Source: Lichenicoccus sp964245755 (lineage in GTDB: Bacteria; Pseudomonadota; Alphaproteobacteria; Acetobacterales; Acetobacteraceae). From it: a DNA stretch of 13,669 nucleotides. Location of the stretch: NCBI GenBank assembly GCA_964245755.1, contig CAXTNV010000099.1, forward strand, positions 1 to 13,669, read 5' to 3'. The notes under the pieces are model-generated. The model saw only the letters and a list, made by a program, of their open reading frames with translations, searched no databases and was not told the origin of the DNA. The translations under genes and the position numbers were made by a program. Below, piece by piece: positions 6,047 to 12,123 of the stretch (position 1 is its first letter; each line of letters opens with the position of its first letter).

Positions 6047-7066
6047 CTACTCGAGGGAGACCGACATCTCGTCGAACCGCCTCGGCTTGGGACCCGCGCT
6101 GCGTATGTTGATCAGGTTCTGCAGCAGGCTGAACCAGAACGGCGCGCCCAGCGCCACCGCGCCCGCGGTCAGCAGCCAGCCGCACGGCGTCGCCCAGGAG
6201 AAGTGCGGAACCGACCAGCCGAACGGGATCTGCTGCGCCTCGAACAGGCGCAGCGTCGCCAGCACCGGCGGTTCCAGCACCGGAAAGCTCCCCGGCCCCA
6301 CCGGGAGCACAGGCGGCGGTGCGGCGACCAGGTGCTCGGCGTCGGCCAGCATCACCGCGCGCAGCGCCGGGGTCTGCCACAGCACGCGGGCCACGCGCAG
6401 GCTGTCCACGTTCAGCGCCAGCGCCAGCACGACGCCGAAGATGATCATGACGTACTGGCTCAACCGCTTGTAAATGCCGCTCACCCGATCCATCGCGTCG
6501 TTGAACCACTGCTCCAGCCGGATGCGGAACGCGTCGACGTCGTCGCGGGCCTCGCGCAGGAACATGGACAGCGTCTTCTTCAGGTCTCCCTCGGGAAGTC
6601 CCGCCACGCTGTGCTCGATCTGGGTGAAGACCGGAGCGTCCGAGCCGTCGCGCAGCGTCTCCAGCAGCGCCAGGGAGAAGGTGCGCGCCGGGATGTAGGA
6701 CGGCAGCCTCGAGGGTGTGCCGCGCATCAGCGGATGCGTCGAGACCCCGAGGACGCGCTGCAGCACCGCCTGCTGCGGCGTCGGCGCCCCCTGGGGGTTG
6801 CGGGCGACGACCTTCGCCAGGCGTTCGGCGGCACTCTGCCCCGGCGCCGGGGTGAAGTGCGCACGCAGGAAGTCGCGCGCGTTCACCCAGCGGAACGACG
6901 CGGTGTCGCTGTTGTCGAGGATGACGTCCAGCCCCTTGGCGAGGTAGGTGCCGCGCCAGGCGAAGATCCCGGCGATCACTTCCTGCACGCCGCTCGCGAT
7001 CAGCGCGAGCAGGAAGTAGGTGAAAACCAGCGCGATGATCACGTCGAGGACGCTGCTCAGGTTCAT
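6047..7066 (-). CDS. Uncharacterised membrane protein with N- and C-terminal membrane segments
   Basis: The product has 339 residues. There is an N-terminal membrane segment (about 7-35, VIIALVFTYFLLALIASGVQEVI), a soluble middle region of about 165 residues, then a segment at 203-222 (SQYVMIIFGVVLALALN) and a last one at 295-318 (GWLLTAGAVALGAPFWFSLLQNLI). Recurrent motifs I remember from unnamed bacterial proteins include LPSYIPARTFSLALLETL (121-138), WFNDAMDRVSGIYKR (187-201) and GAPFWFSLLQNLINIRSAGPKP near the end. I cannot attach a function. The second and third segments suggest that a 70-residue Pro-rich loop (223-294) faces the side opposite the middle domain. ATG 7066 was chosen because GGAG is 7 bases upstream and hydrophobic sequence begins at once; the in-frame extension to 7327 has no protein-like features. 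It is divergent from the acyl carrier gene with a 259-base gap. Confidence 0.8.
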   Translation of the reverse strand: MNLSSVLDVIIALVFTYFLLALIASGVQEVIAGIFAWRGTYLAKGLDVILDNSDTASFRWVNARDFLRAHFTPAPGQSAAERLAKVVARNPQGAPTPQQAVLQRVLGVSTHPLMRGTPSRLPSYIPARTFSLALLETLRDGSDAPVFTQIEHSVAGLPEGDLKKTLSMFLREARDDVDAFRIRLEQWFNDAMDRVSGIYKRLSQYVMIIFGVVLALALNVDSLRVARVLWQTPALRAVMLADAEHLVAAPPPVLPVGPGSFPVLEPPVLATLRLFEAQQIPFGWSVPHFSWATPCGWLLTAGAVALGAPFWFSLLQNLINIRSAGPKPRRFDEMSVSLE

Positions 7067-7250
7067 GCCGCTGCTCCGGACTTGCTGGACCCCCGGCAGG
7101 CGTCCGTGGATCTGTTGCCCTATCGTACAGGAACCCAAACCGGATCGTTGCTTAATCCCGCGATCCCGGGCAGCCGCGAGCCGGGTCGGGAGACCGGGCT
7201 GACGGCCGGGCGCCAGCCCGTCGCTTGATGACCCGCAAGCGTGGAGCCAT

Positions 7251-7269
7251 ATCCCGGCCGTCCCGGGAT
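7251..7269. repeat. 7-bp inverted repeat upstream of the acyl carrier gene
   Basis: ATCCCGG at 7251-7257 and CCGGGAT at 7263-7269 are perfect inverted copies around a 5-base spacer. The site lies 56 bases before the ACP start codon in the 259-base divergent gap. It could be an operator or an RNA hairpin in the ACP leader. The role is inference, and short GC-rich dyads arise easily by chance here. Confidence 0.35.
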
Positions 7270-7325
7270 GCCGTCGATGGTGGCAGCACCCGGCTCTTGA
7301 CGCCCCACCGACGAGGCTGTGCTCC

Positions 7326-7580
7326 ATGACCGAGGCCGAGATACTGCATCAGTTGACCGACATCTTCCGCGAGACCTTCGGCGACGACACGCTGGTGCTG
7401 AAGCACGAGACCACGGCGCAGGACATCGAGGACTGGGACTCGTTCAACCAGATCAACATCCTGGTCGCGACCGAAGTCCGCTTCGGGATCAAGTTCCAGA
7501 CCGCGGAGACCGGGAACCTGAAGGATGTCGGCCACCTGGTCACGATCATCGAGCGCAAGCTGGCAGCGTCAGGACGCTGA
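7326..7580 (+). CDS. Acyl carrier protein
   Basis: The product has 84 residues, the normal ACP length. The phosphopantetheine attachment site is Ser39 in DIEDWDSFNQINIL (33-46), followed by the usual helix and VRFGIKFQ. A 4'-phosphopantetheinyl transferase would convert it to the holo form that carries an acyl thioester in the cytoplasm. It differs from housekeeping AcpP, which has DSLD at the site; the DWDSFNQI form is one I associate with specialised carriers in secondary or surface-glycan clusters. Its 3' end faces the MBOAT gene across only 29 bases, so the two are convergent. GAGG is 9 bases before the ATG. Because MBOAT and SGNH genes are next to it, I infer that it supplies an acyl group for their reaction, as DltC does in the Dlt system, but the acyl group is unknown. 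Confidence 0.9.
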   Translation: MTEAEILHQLTDIFRETFGDDTLVLKHETTAQDIEDWDSFNQINILVATEVRFGIKFQTAETGNLKDVGHLVTIIERKLAASGR

Positions 7581-7609
7581 GCCGCGGCCTTGACGCAGCC
7601 GGTCGTCGC

Positions 7610-9223
7610 CTAGAACTGGAAGTACAGGAACCGGCTCGGATCATCGAGGCCATACAGGCTGCCGAGCAGCAGCATGCCGATCACCAAGCCCCAGCGGATC
7701 CCCGGATACCAGCGCAGCCCGCGCGACGGAAACGGCCGGACCTGCTCGAGGGCGGGGCGGAAGTTGACCATGATCTGCTGGGTGTTCGGCAGCGTCCAGA
7801 CGATCAGGAAGCCGATGCCGATGCGCACCCAGTCCTTCAGCGCCGACGCGTTGTCGCTCAGGGTGATCAGGCCGCTGCCGCCGAGCCGGCCGATCAGGCC
7901 CTGCGCCCAGCCGAACAGCCTGATCGGGATGATGATCTGTCCCGCCACCGGGTGCAGTCCCAGCAGGCCGCTCAGCATGGACACGGCGTCGGGCGCCGAG
8001 TTCGCCCGGAAGAAGATCTGGGCGACGAGCACGGCAAGGAAGGTGATCGCGACGCTGGGGACGATGCGGGTCCAGCGCTCGGGCGCCTTCGCCTTGCCAC
8101 GGCTCGGCCGGAACACCCGCCAGGCATGGTTGATCGAGAGGTAGGTCGCGTGCAGCAGGCCGAAGATCAGGAATTGCAGGCCCGCCCCGTGCCAGATCCC
8201 GGCGAGCGACATGGTGAAGAACACGGGCAGCACGATCATGCTGGCGAAGCCGGTCGGGCTGCGCATCGCCAGGCGGGAGCTCGGCCGTCCCCTGGCGGCC
8301 CGGCGGCGGGTCACCCAGAGCGCTACCGGATTGTACAGATACAGGTTCAGGTAGTGCGTCAGCGTCATGTGCCAGCGCTGCCAGAAATCGATGATCGACC
8401 GGCTCTTGTACGGCGAGTTGAAGTTGAGCGGGAACACCACGCCGAACATCCGGGCGATGCCGATCGCCATGTCCGAGTAGCCGGAGAAGTCGAAATATAG
8501 TTGCAGCGAGTAGCTCAGCACCGCCTGCCAGGCACCGAACGTGCTGAGCAGGTGCGGGGAGAAGAAGCCTGGATCGGCGATGCGTCCCAGTGGATCTGCG
8601 ATCACCACCTTCTTGCAGAGCCCGATCACGAAGATGCTCAGCCCGATGCTGAGCCGCTCCAGGCGAAACCGGTAGGTCTCCGCATCCTTGAACTGCGGGA
8701 TCATCTCCTGGTTGTGCAGGATCGGCCCGGCGATCAGGTGCGGGAAGAACATGACGAAGACGGCGTATTCCAGCGCGCCGTGTGCCCGGACCATGCCGCC
8801 GCCGAGGTCGACGAGGTAGCCGATCTGGGTGAAGGTGAAGAAGGAGATGCCCAGCGGAAGGATCAGGCCCTCCCGCGCGCCGAGCGGCATCAGGTCGAGC
8901 AGGCCGAGGAACGCCAGCAGCGTGAACAAGTACTTGTAGAAGAACAGCAGCAACAGGTTGCCGCTCACGCCGACGGTGAGCACCGCCGTCTTCAGGCGCC
9001 GGCGCTCACCCGCCGAGCCGATCAGCCGCCCGAGCGCGTAGTTGAACACGACGGAGCCGAGCAGCAGCGGCACGAAGCGCGGGTTCCACCAGCCGTAGAA
9101 CACCACCGAGCAGCCGATCAGCCAAGCCAGCGCCAGGGGACGCCCCAGCATGGCCCACAGGTAGAAGCCGAACAGTGCCAGCGGCAGGAAGGCGAACATG
9201 AACTCGTAGGAGTTGAACAGCAT
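7610..9223 (-). CDS. MBOAT-family O-acyltransferase (AlgI/DltB-like)
   Basis: The product has 537 residues, slightly longer than AlgI, and is a multi-pass inner membrane protein. It opens with MLFNSYEFMFAFLPLALFGF, the usual N-terminus of this family, and contains FYGWWNPRF (42-50), FFYKY (94-98), LPLGISFFTFTQIGYLVD (122-139), FPHLIAGPILHNQEMIPQF (160-178), YFDFSGYSDMAIG (243-255) and FPLNFNSPYKSRSIIDFWQRWHMTLTHYL (264-291) with His285. The invariant MBOAT His is His345 in AGIWHGAG (341-348). Such proteins pass acyl groups to extracytoplasmic glycans. The gene starts 16 bases after the SGNH gene on the same strand, so the two form an operon; AGG lies 8 bases before the ATG. The acyl donor could be the neighbouring ACP or acyl-CoA. 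Confidence 0.95.
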   Translation of the reverse strand: MLFNSYEFMFAFLPLALFGFYLWAMLGRPLALAWLIGCSVVFYGWWNPRFVPLLLGSVVFNYALGRLIGSAGERRRLKTAVLTVGVSGNLLLLFFYKYLFTLLAFLGLLDLMPLGAREGLILPLGISFFTFTQIGYLVDLGGGMVRAHGALEYAVFVMFFPHLIAGPILHNQEMIPQFKDAETYRFRLERLSIGLSIFVIGLCKKVVIADPLGRIADPGFFSPHLLSTFGAWQAVLSYSLQLYFDFSGYSDMAIGIARMFGVVFPLNFNSPYKSRSIIDFWQRWHMTLTHYLNLYLYNPVALWVTRRRAARGRPSSRLAMRSPTGFASMIVLPVFFTMSLAGIWHGAGLQFLIFGLLHATYLSINHAWRVFRPSRGKAKAPERWTRIVPSVAITFLAVLVAQIFFRANSAPDAVSMLSGLLGLHPVAGQIIIPIRLFGWAQGLIGRLGGSGLITLSDNASALKDWVRIGIGFLIVWTLPNTQQIMVNFRPALEQVRPFPSRGLRWYPGIRWGLVIGMLLLGSLYGLDDPSRFLYFQF

Positions 9224-9239
9224 CGACCGGACCTGAGTG

Positions 9240-10259
9240 CTAGCTGTGCCCGCCGGCGATGCGCTGCCCGCTGATCATCAGATGGGCATGCTGCGAGATC
9301 GTGTAGGACTTGATGAAGTCGGCGATCTGGATGGTGGCCTGATCGGCGCCATCCTTGGTCACGTGCACCCGCCACCCGTCGTCGATGAAGTAGCGGCCCG
9401 GCAGCGTCTGCGGCCGGTTGTCCGAGACGCCATGATAGGCGGCCACGATCGCGGGATAGGTGAGGTCGCAGGTCGGCACCGGCGCCACGTAGACGATGAC
9501 GTTCACGCCATCGCGGCGGTAGGCGTCGCGGAACCTCTGGATCTGCTCGCGGTCCGGCGCCGTGAGCCGCTTGACCGGGAGGCTGCAGGCATCGGTAAGG
9601 TTCGGCGGCGTGGCCAGGAAGCCGCCCGGACGCAGGATGGAGAGCGGGCGCCCCGGCCGGCGGATGGCGAACCAGCCATGCTCGGCCCGCATCTCGGCGG
9701 ACGCCTTCTTCCACCAGATCGCCGACAGGCTGAACTGGCTCAGGCCCTGCTGCAGGAAGATCACCGGAAGCTGGATCAGCCGGCGCGGATCGTCGGCGAA
9801 GATCCTGCCGATCTCAGCGAGGCTGCCGTGCCGCAGCGCCACCCGGGCGCCGTCGTTCCACAGATGCTCGATGTCGGTCTGGCGCTGCACCAGGGTCCAG
9901 GGGCTCACGTAGAGCACGATCAGGCTCGGCTGCCGGTTGCGCGCCAGGTAGTGGTCGAGCAGGATCCCGGGAAAGAAGATGATGCTGCCCGCCGGCATGC
10001 CCAGGTTGATCGCGCTGAGGTGAAGCCTCTCGGTGAGCAGGTTGGGTCTGGCGCCGAACACCAGCGAGGAATCGCCGACCAGCACGATGTCGGCGCTCTG
10101 GTCGTGCAGGGCGAACTTGAAGCAGTCGGTCGGATTCCAGAACACCCGGCTGTACTTGCAGTACAGCGTGTTCGACCTGATCGCGAGATAGGGAGCGCCC
10201 AGGACGACCAGGCTGAACAGCACGGCAGCGAGAAGGAAGCGGGCATGCCCGTGTCTCAT
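9240..10259 (-). CDS. SGNH/GDSL-like membrane-anchored acyl hydrolase or transferase
   Basis: The product has 339 residues with one N-terminal membrane anchor (about 8-27), the rest predicted periplasmic. Block I is DIVLVGDSSLVFG (57-69) with the nucleophile candidate Ser64. INLGMPAG (84-91) fits block II/III with Asn and Gly. The C-terminal acid-base pair is likely in FIDDGWRVHVTKDGA (291-305), with Asp293/294 and His299; the Asp-His distance is longer than the common DxxH, so this is less certain. In AlgJ, PatB and DltD-type systems a protein like this works with an MBOAT partner to put an acyl group on a glycan outside the cell. Here the MBOAT gene follows after 16 bases, which supports that role. 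GAGG lies 10 bases before ATG 10259, and a 7-bp hairpin sits just upstream. It could also be an esterase that removes the group. Confidence 0.8.
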   Translation of the reverse strand: MRHGHARFLLAAVLFSLVVLGAPYLAIRSNTLYCKYSRVFWNPTDCFKFALHDQSADIVLVGDSSLVFGARPNLLTERLHLSAINLGMPAGSIIFFPGILLDHYLARNRQPSLIVLYVSPWTLVQRQTDIEHLWNDGARVALRHGSLAEIGRIFADDPRRLIQLPVIFLQQGLSQFSLSAIWWKKASAEMRAEHGWFAIRRPGRPLSILRPGGFLATPPNLTDACSLPVKRLTAPDREQIQRFRDAYRRDGVNVIVYVAPVPTCDLTYPAIVAAYHGVSDNRPQTLPGRYFIDDGWRVHVTKDGADQATIQIADFIKSYTISQHAHLMISGQRIAGGHS

Positions 10260-10276
10260 GGAAACATGACCTCTTC

Positions 10277-10297
10277 CGTCGCCCTCGCTCGGCGACG
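10277..10297. repeat. Hairpin in the leader of the SGNH-MBOAT operon
   Basis: CGTCGCC at 10277-10283 and GGCGACG at 10291-10297 pair perfectly over 7 bp around a 7-base loop. On the minus strand the stem ends about 5 bases before the GAGG ribosome binding site of the SGNH gene, so as RNA it could affect translation or stability. The pairing is seen; the role is inference. Confidence 0.45.
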
Positions 10298-10348
10298 CTA
10301 TGTTCGGCGGCCATGTCTTGGCCGCTGCTGCTTCTAGCCGTAAGGCTC

Positions 10349-10366
10349 TTGCGGTTACAGCCGCAA
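10349..10366. repeat. Hairpin between the glycosyltransferase and SGNH genes
   Basis: TTGCGG at 10349-10354 and CCGCAA at 10361-10366 form a 6-bp stem with a 6-base loop in the 174-base gap. On the minus strand it lies about 70 bases after the glycosyltransferase stop. No T run follows, so a terminator is possible but unproven. Confidence 0.3.
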
Positions 10367-10433
10367 CGCGCGGGCGCGCTCCCGGTACCGGTCGCCCAGC
10401 GCGGGGTGCTATCCGGGCCTGGCGGCGGCGAGG

Positions 10434-11507
10434 TCAGGTGGCGTGCAGATCATGCTGCTTGACGATCAGCGCCGCGGGCCGCGCAGCCTCCGCCGAACCG
10501 GGATTCAGGACCGCCCTGCGCTTGCCGCCAAGCAGCATGACGCGGCGCTTGCCCGGCCCGCAGGACAGCGTCTCCCTGGTGAAGCCGGAGGCGTAGGCGT
10601 AGCGCCAGCGCAGCGCCAGCAGGCGGGTGGTGTGCTTCGGGATCATCCCCACGATCGGCAGCGCGATCGCCTCGATGAGGAGGCGTCTGAAGAATTCCCG
10701 GTGCACCAGCGCCTGCTGCCCGAGCAGGCGACGCGTGTGCACGGTGGACGCACCCTGCCAGTAGAGCCGCGAGAGCAGCCACTCGACATTGAGCCGCGTG
10801 GCCTGGATCGAGTGATGCACGACGACCCGGGAGTCGTAGATCGCCGAGTACCCGGCATCCTGCAGGCGCCAGGCCAGCTGCACGTCCTCGTCCGACTGCA
10901 GCACCAGCCCGAGCCGACCCAGCGCCTCGGCGAAGCCGCCATGCCGCAGCATCACGTCGCGGCGCAGGATCATGTTGACGCCGTAGGGCTCCAGCTTGGC
11001 CGGCAGCGCGTCGGTGCGGAACTCGCCCGCGCCCTCATGCTCGATGATCGACAGCACGCCGCGCAGCGAGGCCGGCCACCAGTCGGGGAGCGGCTCCTCC
11101 CAAGTCGGAAGCACCCTGCCGCCGAGCACCGCCGGACGCCCGCCCCGCTCGGCGAGAACCCGCTGGATCTGCTCGATCCAGTCGGGTGCGGCCATCGCGT
11201 CGTCGTCGATATAGGCGACGTAGTCCCCGGTGGCGGCTCGGGCGCCGGCGTTGCGCGCGAGGCTCACCCCGGCACGCTCCAGGCGCAGCAGGCGCGCGTT
11301 CGCGGATTGCTCGACGAGACGTTCCAGCTCGACATGCACGGCAGCGGGCGAGCCGCTGTCGACGAGGATGATCTCGAACCCGTCCTGGCCCACGGTCTGA
11401 CGCGCGAGCGAGGCCATGCAGCTCCGGACGTAGTGCAGGCGGTCGTGACTGCACAGGATCACGGACAGTCTCGGCAGCGTCGGCAATGCGACTGTAGCCC
11501 TGGTCAT
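10434..11507 (-). CDS. Family 2 glycosyltransferase
   Basis: The product has 357 residues with a GT-A fold. It begins PRLSVILCSHDRLHYVRSCMASLARQT (12-38), then FEIILVDSGSP (44-54), GVSLARNAGARAATGDYVAYIDDDAMAAPDWIEQI (80-114) with the metal/nucleotide-sugar Asp cluster D101-D103, and SDEDVQLAWRLQDAGY (205-220) with the acceptor-side E207/D208. This is the usual order for GT2 enzymes that transfer sugars from nucleotide donors in polysaccharide or lipid-linked glycan synthesis. The C-terminus has a basic, partly hydrophobic stretch (about 271-310) that may bind the membrane surface. The sugar is unknown. ATG 11507 was chosen because the fold begins at once; the frame stays open to 11996 but that part has no protein-like features. 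It shares the strand with the SGNH-MBOAT pair, 174 bases away, so it may act on the same glycan. Confidence 0.9.
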   Translation of the reverse strand: MTRATVALPTLPRLSVILCSHDRLHYVRSCMASLARQTVGQDGFEIILVDSGSPAAVHVELERLVEQSANARLLRLERAGVSLARNAGARAATGDYVAYIDDDAMAAPDWIEQIQRVLAERGGRPAVLGGRVLPTWEEPLPDWWPASLRGVLSIIEHEGAGEFRTDALPAKLEPYGVNMILRRDVMLRHGGFAEALGRLGLVLQSDEDVQLAWRLQDAGYSAIYDSRVVVHHSIQATRLNVEWLLSRLYWQGASTVHTRRLLGQQALVHREFFRRLLIEAIALPIVGMIPKHTTRLLALRWRYAYASGFTRETLSCGPGKRRVMLLGGKRRAVLNPGSAEAARPAALIVKQHDLHAT

Positions 11508-12123
11508 GGCCCTCGACCCTCCGGATGAGCGTTGCACACCGATCAGCTGCAGTTTATCCGTCCGCCCCCGACGTAAGCACTTCCTGTAACGAAGATGGTG
11601 TCGACGCGGAACACTCGCGCCGGCCGACGGCCCCGCGGCATCGGCCGGAGGCGAGCATCGCGGCCGCGCCGCCGCGAGCGGGAGACGGCCGCCCAGGGAT
11701 GCGCCCGACCCGGGCGCACGATAGATGCGCCGCGCGCCGAGATTGGCGCCAAATGGCCGGGAGGTTTCAACGGATGTCCATGTGACGAGAGGATCCGCAA
11801 CGCATGAGCAAGCCGCCGAGACGGCGATCAGTCTGATCTTGTCATGTGCGTTATCCGGCGGATCGGCGGCCGGCAGAGCCACCCGGATTCTCACCGGGCT
11901 CCGGGCGAATGGAATGTTGTTAGCCGGGGCTGAGCAACGCCGCAAGCGCATTCGTTCGCCGCCCGTTAAATTCCCGTTTGGGCGGGCGAGGCGCACCGCC
12001 GGCTCGGGTCATGCCGATGCCGATCGTGCCGACGCCGCCGCGCCTGCGGGCAGGGCGCGCTCGCGCCGGCCTCGTTGCGCCGCGGCGTCGCAAGTGGCGG
12101 GGCCGCCCTGCCGCATCGCCGCC
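11508..12123. other. 616-base region without a convincing gene, rich in inverted repeats
   Basis: Open frames here are low-complexity Arg/Ala-rich shadows without a ribosome binding site or known motif. The part nearest 11507 must hold the glycosyltransferase promoter, but I see no clear -35/-10 pair. Between 11826 and 11994 four inverted repeats follow each other: a perfect 13-base dyad (11826-11838), a bulged stem GAG/CCCGG with CCGGG/CTC (11876-11901), an imperfect stem GTTG..AGCC with GGCT..CAAC (11916-11938), and a 9-bp stem with one bulged G (11956-11989) that GCGC/GCGC could extend. A structured leader or small RNA is possible; chance pairing in GC-rich DNA is the alternative. Confidence 0.5.
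11826..11838. promoter_or_regulatory. Perfect dyad GATCAG-T-CTGATC, possible operator
   Basis: The 13 bases read the same on both strands apart from the central T. Such odd-centred dyads are typical of dimeric repressor sites. It lies 319 bases upstream of the glycosyltransferase start and 286 bases beyond the S41 stop. No regulator gene is in the window, so this is a structural observation only. Confidence 0.3.

Noticed and set aside
7067..7327. N-terminal extension of the 6047-7066 membrane protein
   Set aside because: The added 87 residues are low-complexity, and ATG 7066 has GGAG at a normal distance directly before hydrophobic sequence.
7581..7609. Bidirectional terminator between the convergent ACP and MBOAT genes
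   Set aside because: The 29 bases hold only a short GCCGCGGC palindrome and no T or A run, so no terminator can be called.
10434..11528. Plus-strand frame (10443-11528) opposite the glycosyltransferase
   Set aside because: It is an antisense shadow rich in Arg, Gln and His without motifs; the GT2 frame has all the catalytic blocks.
11508..11996. 163-residue N-terminal extension of the glycosyltransferase
   Set aside because: GT2 enzymes begin at the residues encoded just after ATG 11507; the extension lacks motifs and has a random composition.
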